Made by a program: the position numbers and the translations under genes. Positions 7,835-16,486 of a stretch of 32,462 bases of DNA are shown here, one piece after another. Location: contig JAJPWX010000053.1 of the NCBI GenBank assembly GCA_021205755.1, positions 19,939 through 52,400 on the forward strand, written 5' to 3'. Positions within the stretch are counted from its first letter, which is position 1. Each line of letters opens with the position of its first letter. This DNA is from Lachnospiraceae bacterium (GTDB lineage: Bacteria; Bacillota; Clostridia; Lachnospirales; Lachnospiraceae). The notes beneath the pieces were generated by a model, which saw only the letters and a program-made list of their open reading frames with translations, searched no databases and was not told the DNA's origin.

Positions 7835-8929
7835 TTATAGTTTAATATTCTTGAGCAATGACGCAAAGGATGTGGTTGCCGCTTCTGCTTTGGGCATCTT
7901 GTAAGTCTCTTCTTCGACTTCCTGTGCCTGTACGTCTTCGAGCGCTTTCATGCTGAGACTGATCTTGCCGTCTTTTACGCCGATGACTTTTACTTTGACC
8001 TTCTGGCCTTCTTTGAGCACTACGCCCGGATGCTTGATGCGCTGCTGGCTGATCTGTGAGACGTGGAGCAGACCGCTCATGCCTTTGCCCAGGTCAATGA
8101 AAGCGCCATAATCCTTGAGCGTCTCTACGGTACCTTCGGTCACGAGGCCAACTTCTACGTTGGAGATGCGCTGTTTGCGTTCTTCCTGTTCTTTTTCACG
8201 GAGAATATCGCGGGCAGAAAGGACGAGACGTTTGTTCTCCGGCTCTGCGGTGATGACGCGGACTTCGATCTCGCGGCCAACGTATTCATCGAGATTCTCC
8301 ACATAGGAAAGAGAAAGCTTGGAAGCCGGGATGAACCCGCGGATGCCTTCTACGTAGGCGGTCACGCCGCTCTTGACTGCTTCGCTGATCTTTACGGTGA
8401 TATTGGACTGATCCTTTTCCAGCTGCTGCAGGCGCTCCCATCCAAGGACAGCAGCTGCTGCTTTCAGGGAGAGCTGAATGCGTCCCTGCGCGTTGTCGCG
8501 GCGGATGACGGTAGCGGAGATCTCCTGGCCGACTTCGAAGTCGTGGAAGGAGAAGTCGGGATCGTCGCTCGCATCTGCGAGACGGACAACGCCGTCCGTG
8601 TAGATGCCGAGGTCCACGGTCAGCTCTTCATCGGAGATGCCGATCACAGTGCCTTTGAGGATGTCGCCCTCGTGGATGGGCTTCATGGAAGCAGTGATGG
8701 CATCGTCATAGTCTGCCATGGTTTCGGCCAGAGCTTCCGGTGCAGCAGACGCTTCTTCTGTTTCACCCGCGCCTGCCTCAGCCGCTTCTTCCGCGTCTGT
8801 TTCTTCCGCCGTTTCTTTTACCTCTTCTGTAGGCTCAGCCGAGGCTTCGGTTGCGGTTTCCGTTTCCGCATTTGTCTCCGCTGCAGTCTCACTGGTTTCC
8901 TCTGTGATTACTCTTTCTTCTTCATTCAT
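7835..8929 (-). CDS. S1 RNA-binding domain protein (ribosomal protein S1-like)
   Basis: 364 residues from ATG 8929, with AAAGGA upstream at good spacing. After an acidic N-terminal tail (~80 residues rich in Thr, Glu and Ala) come three S1 OB-fold domains: about 89-157 (GDILKGTVIGI), 173-240 (GVRAY-like GVTAYVEGIRGFIPASKL, weakest) and 258-330 (VTEGTVETLKDYGAFIDLGKGMSGLLHVS). The last is the best conserved, with the classic YGAFVDLG surface. Firmicute S1-like proteins of about 350-400 residues bind mRNA and associate with the ribosome. This one fits that class, though it is shorter than the six-domain enterobacterial S1. The acidic tail is unusual and may be a lineage-specific extension. It is transcribed divergently from tsaC. 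Confidence 0.88.
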   Translation of the reverse strand: MNEEERVITEETSETAAETNAETETATEASAEPTEEVKETAEETDAEEAAEAGAGETEEASAAPEALAETMADYDDAITASMKPIHEGDILKGTVIGISDEELTVDLGIYTDGVVRLADASDDPDFSFHDFEVGQEISATVIRRDNAQGRIQLSLKAAAAVLGWERLQQLEKDQSNITVKISEAVKSGVTAYVEGIRGFIPASKLSLSYVENLDEYVGREIEVRVITAEPENKRLVLSARDILREKEQEERKQRISNVEVGLVTEGTVETLKDYGAFIDLGKGMSGLLHVSQISQQRIKHPGVVLKEGQKVKVKVIGVKDGKISLSMKALEDVQAQEVEEETYKMPKAEAATTSFASLLKNIKL

Positions 8930-8968
8930 AGTTTTGTATCCTTTCTTTCCGTGTGCGCGGCTCTGCCA

Positions 8969-9012
8969 GGCGCCTGATATCCCTTATTCTAACACAGCTT
9001 TTTCGTTTTGAA
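8969..9012 (-). promoter_or_regulatory. Possible promoter of the S1-like gene
   Basis: On the minus strand a -10-like TAGAAT lies at 8991-8986, about 57 nt before the ATG. The -35 region is weak (TTCAAA/TGTTCA at about 17-18 nt). Confidence 0.4.
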
Positions 9013-9066
9013 CACTGAAAAAAGGCAGGTTTTGCAAATAATTTTGACGGTTTTGTATAAAAAGAG

Positions 9067-9095
9067 TTTCAAAAAACGGCTTATGGTGATATACT
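9067..9095 (+). promoter_or_regulatory. Promoter of the tsaC-ywlE-like-rpiB operon
   Basis: -35 TTTCAA (9067-9072) and -10 TATACT (9090-9095) with exact 17-bp spacing, about 24 bp upstream of the tsaC start. Confidence 0.55.
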
Positions 9096-9118
9096 GTTTG
9101 AAGAAGGAGCAGACAAAA

Positions 9119-10165
9119 ATGATTACGGTTTTGGAAGATATGCGGGACAGTGTCCGGGATGAGGGGATTCACCGTGCGGGTGAGATTCTGAAGAAGGGCG
9201 GCCTGGTGGCGTTTCCGACAGAGACGGTTTATGGTCTGGGCGCGGATGCACTGGACGCGGGCGCGTCCGCAAAGATTTATCAGGCGAAGGGACGGCCGTC
9301 GGATAACCCGCTGATTGTACATATCGCGGACTGGGAAGCGATTGAAAAGATTACGAAGGAGCGGCCCTGGCAGGCCAGACGGCTTTCTGAGGCGTTCTGG
9401 CCGGGGCCGCTGACGATGATTTTGAAGAAGTCAGACGCGGTGCCTTATGCGACGACCGGCGGCTTGGACACCGTGGCGGTGCGGATGCCGGACAATCCGA
9501 TCGCGCTTGCCCTGATTCGGGCGGGAGGCGGATACATTGCCGCACCGAGCGCGAATACTTCCGGCAGGCCGAGCCCGACGACGGCGCAGCATGTCGCGGA
9601 GGATTTGGATGGCGAGATCGACATGATTATTGATGGCGGACCGGTTTCCATTGGGCTGGAGTCGACGATTGTCGATCTGACAGAGGAGACGCCGACGATT
9701 CTGCGGCCGGGCTTCATCAGCCAGGAGATGCTGCAGGAAGTGATCGGATCGGTAGAAATGGATCGGGGGCTGATCGCGGCAGATTCTTCGGTTCGGCCGA
9801 AAGCGCCGGGGATGAAATACCGCCATTATGCGCCCAGGGCGCCGCTTTTTATTGTGGAAGGCGAACGGCAAAAGGTTCAGGAAAAGATTAATACCCTGAC
9901 GAGTGCGGAACATGAAAAAGGCCGGACACCCGGCGTCATCGCGACAGATGAGACATCCGGCAGTTATACGCATGCGCTTGTGGAGTCGATTGGTTCCCGC
10001 GCGGACGAGCGCTCGATTGCGCAGCATCTGTATGCGATTCTGCGGGAGTTTGATCGACTGGAGGTTTCCGTGATTTATTCGGAATCCTTCGAGACGCCGC
10101 AGATGGGGCCGGCGATTATGAACCGGCTGATGAAGGCGGCCGGACACCAGGTGATCCATGTGTAA
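9119..10165 (+). CDS. tsaC: L-threonylcarbamoyladenylate synthase (TsaC/Sua5)
   Basis: 348 residues from ATG 9119, chosen because AAGGAG (9103-9108) is correctly spaced; the longer in-frame TTG start at 9008 has no site and would run through the promoter. The protein makes threonylcarbamoyl-AMP from threonine, bicarbonate and ATP for tRNA t6A37 synthesis. The YrdC/SUA5 core shows GGLVAFPTETVYGLGADA, the KGRPSDNPLIVHI signature (~54-66) and SANTSGRPSPT. The C-terminal Sua5 domain (PGMKYRHYAPRAPL onwards, ~230-348) marks it as the long Sua5 form. It heads a tight operon with the phosphatase homologue (start 20 nt after this stop) and rpiB, matching the Bacillus ywlC-ywlE-ywlF order. Confidence 0.95.
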   Translation: MITVLEDMRDSVRDEGIHRAGEILKKGGLVAFPTETVYGLGADALDAGASAKIYQAKGRPSDNPLIVHIADWEAIEKITKERPWQARRLSEAFWPGPLTMILKKSDAVPYATTGGLDTVAVRMPDNPIALALIRAGGGYIAAPSANTSGRPSPTTAQHVAEDLDGEIDMIIDGGPVSIGLESTIVDLTEETPTILRPGFISQEMLQEVIGSVEMDRGLIAADSSVRPKAPGMKYRHYAPRAPLFIVEGERQKVQEKINTLTSAEHEKGRTPGVIATDETSGSYTHALVESIGSRADERSIAQHLYAILREFDRLEVSVIYSESFETPQMGPAIMNRLMKAAGHQVIHV

Positions 10166-10185
10166 CAGTGCGGGAGGTGAAAACA

Positions 10186-10653
10186 GTGAAGAAATACGAT
10201 CGACTGATCTTTGTGAGTAAGGGGGATACTTCTGTCGGTCCGATGGCGGAGGCGATCATGCAGAGCAAATATCTTCTGGATGAGCTGGAAGTGACTTCGA
10301 AAGGCCTGATCGTGTTATTTCCGGAGCCGATCAATCCAAAGGCAGAAGCGGTGCTTGTGAGCAATGGGCTGACGATGAAGCATCACATGAGCGATCCGCT
10401 GGAGCAGGAGGATTTTAACGACAGGACATTGATACTGACGTTTGACGATGAGGTTCGGGAGAAGACACTGGAGACTTTCGCGCCCGAACGAAAAGATCTG
10501 GTGCAGGAGCTTTCCAGGTTTGTGGACTGGCCGGAGAGCCTGCCGGATCCATACGGGGGTTCCCTGGCGGATTACGGACAGTGCTTTGAGATATTGCAAT
10601 ATATGATAAAAAAACTTGTGATACAATTAAATGAGGAGGAACTATTATGTTAG
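10186..10653 (+). CDS. Low-molecular-weight protein phosphatase homologue lacking catalytic residues
   Basis: 155 residues from GTG 10186 (GGAGG at 10173-10177, 8 nt away). The fold signature is clear: IFVxxGxTxxxPMAEAI at the N-terminus and the DPYGGS motif with the general-acid Asp near the C-terminus. Genomic position between tsaC and rpiB corresponds to YwlE, the protein-arginine phosphatase of Bacillus. However, the P-loop that should read C-x5-R-S (as in CTGNTCRS) reads SKGDTSVG, so both the nucleophilic Cys and the phosphate-binding Arg are gone. I infer a pseudo-enzyme that may bind rather than dephosphorylate. The gene is not broken and its last codons overlap the rpiB start, so it seems maintained. 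Confidence 0.85.
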   Translation: MKKYDRLIFVSKGDTSVGPMAEAIMQSKYLLDELEVTSKGLIVLFPEPINPKAEAVLVSNGLTMKHHMSDPLEQEDFNDRTLILTFDDEVREKTLETFAPERKDLVQELSRFVDWPESLPDPYGGSLADYGQCFEILQYMIKKLVIQLNEEELLC

Positions 10654-11081
10654 CAATCGGATGTGACCAGGCAGGATATGAGTTAAAACAGGAGATTATG
10701 AAATATCTGGAAGAGAAAGGGATCGCGTACAAAGACTGCGGTACCTATTCGGCGGACGCAGTGGATTACCCGGTGTACGCCAGGGCAGTGGTGAATGAAA
10801 TCCTTTCCGGCAATGCGGACAAGGGGATTCTAATTTGCGGAACTGGCATCGGCATGTCGATGACGGCAAACCGCTACAAAGGCATCCGTGCGGCGCTTTG
10901 CGGCGACTGCTTCAGCGCAGAGGCGACGCGGCTGCACAATGATGCGAACATTCTGTGCATGGGCGCGCGTGTGACAGGTCCGGGGCTGGCGGTAAAGATT
11001 ACCGAGACCTTCCTGAACACGGCGTTTTCCGGCGCGGAGCGGCATGCGCGCAGAGTGAAAATGATCGATGAAGCAGAATAG
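10647..11081 (+). CDS. rpiB: Ribose-5-phosphate isomerase B
   Basis: 144 residues; ATG 10647 overlaps the preceding gene's end by 7 bp and follows GAGGAGG (10634-10640). RpiB interconverts ribose-5-phosphate and ribulose-5-phosphate in the pentose phosphate pathway. The family motifs are present: the IGCDQAG start with catalytic-site Asp, YPVYA, the active-site Cys in LICGTGIGMSMTANR (~64-76), and HNDANILCMGARV. The length is typical (~145-150). It is translationally coupled to the phosphatase homologue. LacAB-type sugar-phosphate isomerases share this fold, but the Cys-GTGIG motif and context favour RpiB. Confidence 0.94.
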   Translation: MLAIGCDQAGYELKQEIMKYLEEKGIAYKDCGTYSADAVDYPVYARAVVNEILSGNADKGILICGTGIGMSMTANRYKGIRAALCGDCFSAEATRLHNDANILCMGARVTGPGLAVKITETFLNTAFSGAERHARRVKMIDEAE

Positions 11082-11215
11082 GGCGAAAACGGTTAGACAA
11101 ACTTAAGAGAAAAGTCGGAATTTAGCGATTTGTCTGTGGTAGGATATGGAAAAGGCTGAGCGGTATGCCTTGGAAAGCGGTGCTGGCGGGCTGGAAATGG
11201 AGAAGGAGAGAGCAG

Positions 11216-11845
11216 ATGCAGAAGATTGTGATTATGGATCATCCGGTGATCCAGCATAAAATTGGTATCATTCGGAGAAAAGAGACGGGGTCCAGAGATT
11301 TTCGCGCGCTGATCGGAGAGATCGCGATGTTTATGTGCTATGAGGCGACGCGGGATTTGAAGCTGCAGGATGTGGAGATCGAGACGCCGATCACAAAGAC
11401 AACAGTGAAAGAGCTGAGCGGCAAGAAGCTGGCAGTTGTTCCGATTCTCCGCGCAGGACTTGGTATGGTAGATGGGATGCTGGCAATGATGCCGGCGGCT
11501 AAGGTGGGACATATCGGACTGTATCGTGATCCGGAGACGCTTCGTCCGGTGGAGTATTATTGTAAGCTTCCGGCGGACTGCTCCGAGAGAGAGGTTTTTG
11601 TGGTGGATCCGATGCTGGCTACAGGCGGCTCGGCGGTTGCCGCGATTCAGATGCTGAAAGAGAAAGGATGTAAAAGTATCCGGTTTATGTGTATCATTGC
11701 GGCGCCGGATGGGATTGAGGCGATGAAAAAGGCGCATCCGGACGTAGATATGTACATCGGTGCACTGGATGACCATTTGAATGAGCATGGCTATATTGTG
11801 CCCGGCCTGGGGGATGCGGGTGACCGTATTTTCGGGACGAAGTAA
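11216..11845 (+). CDS. upp: Uracil phosphoribosyltransferase
   Basis: 209 residues from ATG 11216 (AAGGAG at 11203-11208), exactly the usual UPRT length; the upstream GTG/ATG options lack a site. It converts uracil and PRPP to UMP for pyrimidine salvage. Visible motifs are [12 protein letters not shown] near the N-terminus, [15 protein letters not shown], the PRPP-binding [11 protein letters not shown] (~129-139) and the uracil-binding C-terminus [17 protein letters not shown]. It follows rpiB by 134 bp and probably has its own promoter. The synteny with tsaC, ywlE-like and rpiB is conserved in Firmicutes. Confidence 0.96.
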   Translation: MQKIVIMDHPVIQHKIGIIRRKETGSRDFRALIGEIAMFMCYEATRDLKLQDVEIETPITKTTVKELSGKKLAVVPILRAGLGMVDGMLAMMPAAKVGHIGLYRDPETLRPVEYYCKLPADCSEREVFVVDPMLATGGSAVAAIQMLKEKGCKSIRFMCIIAAPDGIEAMKKAHPDVDMYIGALDDHLNEHGYIVPGLGDAGDRIFGTK

Positions 11846-11884
11846 TGAGAAAAGGATTCTGTTTTTTCGTGTGAAAGGAAAAAT

Positions 11885-14800
11885 ATGTTGAAAAAGGGAA
11901 AACGACAGGGGAATCTCAGGAGAATGGCGGCGGCTTTTCTGGCGGCTGCACTGCTTATTCAACAGTGCAGTCTGACAGGAGCTGCGGCCGAGACACAGAC
12001 AGACACGCAGGCTTCTGAGACCCAGGTGACGGAAACGCAGACACAGGCGGCAGCGGAAGCGCAGGTGAGTGAGACGCAGACCGCGGCGTCTGAAGCGCAG
12101 GCAAGCGAGACGCAGACCGCAGCATCTGAGGCGCAGGCAAATGAGACGCAGACCGCGGCATCTGAGACCCAGGCGAGTGAGACGCAGACTGCAGCATCTG
12201 AGACCCAGGTGAGCGAGACGCAGACGACAGAAGTGGGGGAGACCGGGACGGAGGCGACGACCGAAACGGTGAACTCTGAGAAAACAACTAAGGAAACGTC
12301 AACCGAGTCAGCAACGGAGTCCGAGTCACAGACAGCGGATACGGAAATAGAGACCGAGACGGAAACGGAGCGTTCCGCCCGGCAGAACACAGGAGAAAAG
12401 CTGAAGCGAAAAGCTCTGGTGAAAAAGCTGAAAAAAGCGCTGTCCTACCTGATTGTGGGAAAAGATGTGTCTGTCCCGGAAAAAGTGACGGAGACGCTGG
12501 AAAATGAAACACTGACAGAGGACGACATTTGGGATATCCTGATTTTGGATGGAGAAGAAAGTCAATCGCTTCTTTCTGATCTCGCAAAGGTTTCAATTGT
12601 GCTCGCGGATGCGCAGACGACAGACGAAGTCACAGTGATCAACCTTTACGCAGATGAGGAAGGCGAGCTGGATGAGACACAGCTGACCGCACTTTTCGAA
12701 GATAAGGTGCTTGATATAACGAATATGGTGTATGTGATCAACATCGTTGCGGACAGCGCCGATCAGGAGCTGGAGTTTTCCGGCTACGCGATGGAACGGT
12801 CGGGGAAAACAGTGACCTACACGGATGCATCAGAGTCAGGCACGGTTCTCTATAATTTCATAGCGATAGAGGACGGCGCTTACACGGATTATGAAGGGAA
12901 GCTGACGCTTTCCGGGAATCTGCAGGGAAGCATTCTTGCCCCGGCGGCGACAGTGGAGAGCGAGGGCAATCTTTCGGGCGCGGTTTATGCCAAAACCGTG
13001 ACAGTAAAAAATGAGAACGCAAAGCTGCTGTCAGTCGTTTTTCTGGCGGATGAGATTGCGGAAGAAGCACAGACGGCTGCCGGGACAGAGGCAGCGAGTG
13101 AATCGACAGAGACGAGCACGGCTATGGAATCCGAATCGGAGCCTGTATCAGAGACGGCAATGAAAGAGGAGATAGAAACCGAAACGGAGACCGAAACTGC
13201 AACGGAGGCAGAATCCGAAACAGAATCAGATTTTGAATCGGAGTCTGAGACGGAAGCGGCGGATGAAGCGGCAGCGGCCTTATTGGATACGGTTTCGGGG
13301 CGTTCGATCACGGTATCAGCGCAGGCGCTTTATGGGGATTCTGTCCTGACTGCTGGGACAGATCTGGTCGGCTATGCAGCGCTGTTTACGAAGAATGGAA
13401 CAACATTGACTCGCGTCAGCAGTGTGAAGACACTGTCCTTTGTTGCGGGAGAATCCGGCAGTCAGAGCGTGACTTTTGATGACCTTGAGGCGGGCACTTA
13501 CTATGTGGCGGCGACGGATGCGGCGGGCAATCCGCTGGCGGCGACCGATGAGAATGGGAATCTTCTGATCGTGATGAATACGGAGACGGAAGAGTCTGAG
13601 ACGGAGACCGAAGAGAGTCTGCCGCAGGCGGAAACCGATGCGGAGAGTGAAAGCGAAACAGAAAGTACCGCAGGAGACGGAACGGCTGCGGGAGAGGAAA
13701 CCGCGGGTACGGTTTTGACCGCAGCGGACAGCCTGAGCACGCCGCTGGTGTCGGTGACGCTTGGCGAGGAGGAATCGGCGGCAGAGAGCGCCATACTGCA
13801 GTATAGCTATGCGGATGCCTGGCCGGAGGAACTGTTCTACTGTGTTGTAAAGCTGACGATCAATCTGAATGTGGTCGATCGGGACGGCGCGGCGCTTTCG
13901 ACTTCGGAAAAGTTTTATATGAATATTTACAGCGATGAGGAAATGACGACGGCGGTAAATGCGTCTCCGATTCCTTTTTCCATGGGCGGCGAGTCTGTGA
14001 AGACGAAAACTTATAAGCTGAAGCTGACAAAGCCGCAGCAGACTTTCTACCTGCAGGAGACGGACAGCACAGGCGCTGCTGTGACGACCGGGGAGAATGG
14101 ATTTGCCTATCTTATGTCGCTGGACGATGAAAACGCTGTGATTGTTTCGTGTGGAGATGCGGGCGCGGCGGTCAATGTCTGGAATAAGCTGAATGATTCG
14201 ACGATCCGGATTCGGGTGGAGGATTCTGCTGACGGCAGTCTGCTGGCGGGAGCAACTCTGGCCATAAAAGATTCATCGGGTAATATTTATACAGTAGAAA
14301 CGGTGGGAAGCAAGACCTTTACCTCCGGTACGGCTGAACTGGTATGGACGAATGCGCTGACCGACGGGGAGACTTATTACCTGACGGAGATTACAGCTCC
14401 GGTCGGATATACGCCGGTACCGGATGTCGCGTTTACGGTAGTACGGGGCGGTACGACGGAAGTGGTACTGAAAAACGAAGCTACGATTGCGACAGGCTAT
14501 GCGCTTACTGTTACCCAAGAGGTTTATGCGGGAGACTACCAGGTCTACGCTTATGACACGACGACAGGAACCTACCAGGCGAGCGGAGCTTATACTTATT
14601 ATGTCGCCCTGTTTTCAGACGCCGCCCGCAAGAATAAGGTCAGCAATGTCGTCTCATTAACGGTCGATGGCTTTACCGGGAATGTGACCTTTTTAAATCT
14701 GACGCAGAATGGAGTTTATTATGTGGCGGCGACAGACGAATATGGTGTGGTCCTTTCCTCGACAGATGAACGGACGGTTCGCTATACGAACAGCGGTATG

Positions 14801-15790
14801 GTACAGATGTCAGAGGCGGTTCGCAGTATGGTGGTGCAGAACGTGTATGCTTCGCTGCCGGACGGTTACCGTTATACAGGTACGCTGACGATTACAATGA
14901 ATGTGACGGATACTTCGGGCGCGGCGGAAGCGGTGACGAAGACCTTTTATGCCGGGATTTACCGGAACGCAGACTACAGCGACACGCCGACGGTGGTGCA
15001 GCTGAATCTTTCGAATGTTTCCACGGTATCCGTGCGCAGGCGTATCCTGCTTTCCGGTGAGAGCGACATGACCTATTATATTGCCGAAGTCGACGCGAAC
15101 GGAAACCGGATTACGGATTCGTCCGATTTCTCTTATGTGGTGACGGTGGACAGTCCGGAAGTAACGATTTCGAAGGGCAGCGATGTGACTGTGACGCTCA
15201 CGAATAAGATGAAAGCCACAAAGGCGACGCTTTATCTGACCAAGCGTGTGTATGACGGCACCACTTTGACGGCAGTCAGTGAGACATTCTATGTCGGCCT
15301 GTTTAAGGATGCAGACATGACCGAGCTGTATGCAGATCCGATCGCTATGACGCTGAATAATGCGAGCGAGCTGACTCTGAAGCTGACCCTGAATCTGGGG
15401 ACGACTTCTGGGGTGACCGTTTATATCGCCGAGGTGGACGAGGACGGCAATGTGATCACCAATCAGCGGGAATTTGGTTACCAGATCAAGATTGTCAACG
15501 CGACGGCGGCATTTACGCAGGACAACCTGGAAATTCAGACGGTTCTGCTGAACAGTGTTTATGGATCGACTTCCACGGACGATTGGGATACGATTTACTC
15601 ATCCACATCTTCGGATTATCTGAGTACGGGTTCATCCTACACGGTGGATGACAACGGCTCAACGACCGGAACGGCGACTTCTGTAGAGACTGGCGACCGG
15701 ACGCCGCTGGCCGCTTATGTGCTTCTGATGAGCTCGGCGGCTCTGGCATTTGGGTGGAGTACCTTAAGAAGACGACGGAGATCCATCTAA
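11885..15790 (+). CDS. Large sortase-anchored surface protein with choice-of-anchor-A-like and Cna-B/SpaA modules
   Basis: 1301 residues; ATG 11885 follows AAAGGA. Order of parts: signal peptide (~1-38, KKGKRQGNLRR then a hydrophobic run ending GAAAE); Glu-Thr-Gln repeats (~38-165); a choice-of-anchor-A-like domain (~205-395, with VLYNF and GSILAPAATVES); an acidic Ser/Thr/Glu linker (~397-462); a SpaA-like module (~475-570); a second acidic linker; further modules at ~650-760, a classic Cna-B at ~768-865 (YYLTEITAPVGY), then ~872-975, ~997-1105 and ~1114-1219; and a sorting signal VETGDRTP, transmembrane span and RRRRR (~1266-1301). The Lys/Glu pattern suggests isopeptide-stabilised stalk domains. 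It probably displays an adhesive tip from the wall. The ligand is unknown. It is paralogous to the protein at the left edge. Confidence 0.88.
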   Translation: MLKKGKRQGNLRRMAAAFLAAALLIQQCSLTGAAAETQTDTQASETQVTETQTQAAAEAQVSETQTAASEAQASETQTAASEAQANETQTAASETQASETQTAASETQVSETQTTEVGETGTEATTETVNSEKTTKETSTESATESESQTADTEIETETETERSARQNTGEKLKRKALVKKLKKALSYLIVGKDVSVPEKVTETLENETLTEDDIWDILILDGEESQSLLSDLAKVSIVLADAQTTDEVTVINLYADEEGELDETQLTALFEDKVLDITNMVYVINIVADSADQELEFSGYAMERSGKTVTYTDASESGTVLYNFIAIEDGAYTDYEGKLTLSGNLQGSILAPAATVESEGNLSGAVYAKTVTVKNENAKLLSVVFLADEIAEEAQTAAGTEAASESTETSTAMESESEPVSETAMKEEIETETETETATEAESETESDFESESETEAADEAAAALLDTVSGRSITVSAQALYGDSVLTAGTDLVGYAALFTKNGTTLTRVSSVKTLSFVAGESGSQSVTFDDLEAGTYYVAATDAAGNPLAATDENGNLLIVMNTETEESETETEESLPQAETDAESESETESTAGDGTAAGEETAGTVLTAADSLSTPLVSVTLGEEESAAESAILQYSYADAWPEELFYCVVKLTINLNVVDRDGAALSTSEKFYMNIYSDEEMTTAVNASPIPFSMGGESVKTKTYKLKLTKPQQTFYLQETDSTGAAVTTGENGFAYLMSLDDENAVIVSCGDAGAAVNVWNKLNDSTIRIRVEDSADGSLLAGATLAIKDSSGNIYTVETVGSKTFTSGTAELVWTNALTDGETYYLTEITAPVGYTPVPDVAFTVVRGGTTEVVLKNEATIATGYALTVTQEVYAGDYQVYAYDTTTGTYQASGAYTYYVALFSDAARKNKVSNVVSLTVDGFTGNVTFLNLTQNGVYYVAATDEYGVVLSSTDERTVRYTNSGMVQMSEAVRSMVVQNVYASLPDGYRYTGTLTITMNVTDTSGAAEAVTKTFYAGIYRNADYSDTPTVVQLNLSNVSTVSVRRRILLSGESDMTYYIAEVDANGNRITDSSDFSYVVTVDSPEVTISKGSDVTVTLTNKMKATKATLYLTKRVYDGTTLTAVSETFYVGLFKDADMTELYADPIAMTLNNASELTLKLTLNLGTTSGVTVYIAEVDEDGNVITNQREFGYQIKIVNATAAFTQDNLEIQTVLLNSVYGSTSTDDWDTIYSSTSSDYLSTGSSYTVDDNGSTTGTATSVETGDRTPLAAYVLLMSSAALAFGWSTLRRRRRSI
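12062..12229 (+). repeat. 36-bp tandem coding repeat (about 4.6 copies)
   Basis: Units begin at 12062, 12098, 12134 and 12170, with a partial copy from 12206. Each encodes a 12-residue variant of Q-[AV]-[SN]-E-T-Q-T-A-A-S-E-[AT]. Copies differ at a few wobble positions. Such arrays change length by slippage or recombination. Confidence 0.85.
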
Positions 15791-15836
15791 GTAATGTGTT
15801 TGTGCTATAGGGAAGTGTCTGCTATAAACTCCAGGC

Positions 15837-15876
15837 AGAGAGAGCCGCGCTGTTGCTGCGCGGCTCTGTGTATATT
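15837..15876 (+). terminator. Terminator-like hairpin after the surface protein
   Basis: AGAGCCGCGC (15841-15850) pairs with GCGCGGCTCT (15858-15867) with a TGTTGCT loop. The downstream tract is only moderately U-rich (gtgtatattt). Confidence 0.7.
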
Positions 15877-15929
15877 TCGCCAGAGTTGGCCATAAAATAA
15901 GGGGAGAATACAAAGCAGGGCAATGAGTG

Positions 15930-16457
15930 ATGAGAATTCTCCAGTATCTGTCGGATCTGATCATCCCGTTTGTAGTACTCTATATTGTGGGATATGGAAT
16001 GGCGGCAAAAATCCCGGTGTATGACAGTTTTATAAAAGGCGCGGAAACCGGCCTGAAAACCGTCGCAAAGCTGGCGCCCACTTTTATCGGTCTCCTGGTC
16101 GCGACCGGTGTGCTGCGCGCATCGGGGATTCTGGAACTGACTGCGGGGATGATTGGACGGATTCTGCCGGATTCGCTGTTTCCCTCCGCTCTGGTTCCGC
16201 TTGGTGTGGTGAGGTTGTTTTCTTCGGGCGCGGCATCCGGACTTCTGCTGGAAATCTATAAGCAATACGGAACGGATTCCCTGACCGGACTGACTGCATC
16301 GCTGATGATGTGCTGCACCGAGACGATTTTTTATACCATGAGCGTTTATTTTACGTCCGTGGGCATCAAAAAAACGCGCTACACACTGTGCGGCGCGCTG
16401 CTTACAACATTTGCGGGGATCCTTGCCTGTGCGGTTCTTGCACGGCAGATGGTATGA
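15930..16457 (+). CDS. spmB: Spore maturation protein B (nucleoside-recognition domain membrane protein)
   Basis: 175 residues from ATG 15930 (AGGG upstream at about 9 nt; GTG 15927 is also in frame). The protein is almost entirely hydrophobic with several membrane spans and the Gate/nucleoside-recognition pattern GAETGLKTVAKLAPTFIGLL, PLGVVRLFSSGAASGLL and MMCCTETIFYTMSVYF. The length and motifs match SpmB, which with SpmA is needed for spore core dehydration in Bacillus. SpmA is normally encoded directly upstream, but here the preceding gene is the surface protein, so spmA must be elsewhere or absent. It supports a spore-forming ancestry. Confidence 0.88.
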   Translation: MRILQYLSDLIIPFVVLYIVGYGMAAKIPVYDSFIKGAETGLKTVAKLAPTFIGLLVATGVLRASGILELTAGMIGRILPDSLFPSALVPLGVVRLFSSGAASGLLLEIYKQYGTDSLTGLTASLMMCCTETIFYTMSVYFTSVGIKKTRYTLCGALLTTFAGILACAVLARQMV

Positions 16458-16486
16458 TACGCAGAGTGGCGCAGAGCATTCGGCGG

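Noticed and set aside
8063-8977. 304-codon plus-strand ORF opposite the S1-like gene
   Set aside because: It is the antisense shadow of the S1 gene. It has no ribosome binding site and its composition (Phe/Arg/Cys-rich) is not that of a real protein.
9431-10159. 242-codon minus-strand ORF within tsaC
   Set aside because: Arg/His-rich shadow of the well-supported Sua5 frame, with no family motif.
12062-12229. Possible CRISPR array from 36-bp units
   Set aside because: The units are contiguous with no unique spacers and encode protein repeats in frame.
11959-12390. Ser/Val-rich minus-strand ORFs opposite the surface protein repeats
   Set aside because: The repeats are the complement of the Glu-Thr-Gln codons; no start signal.
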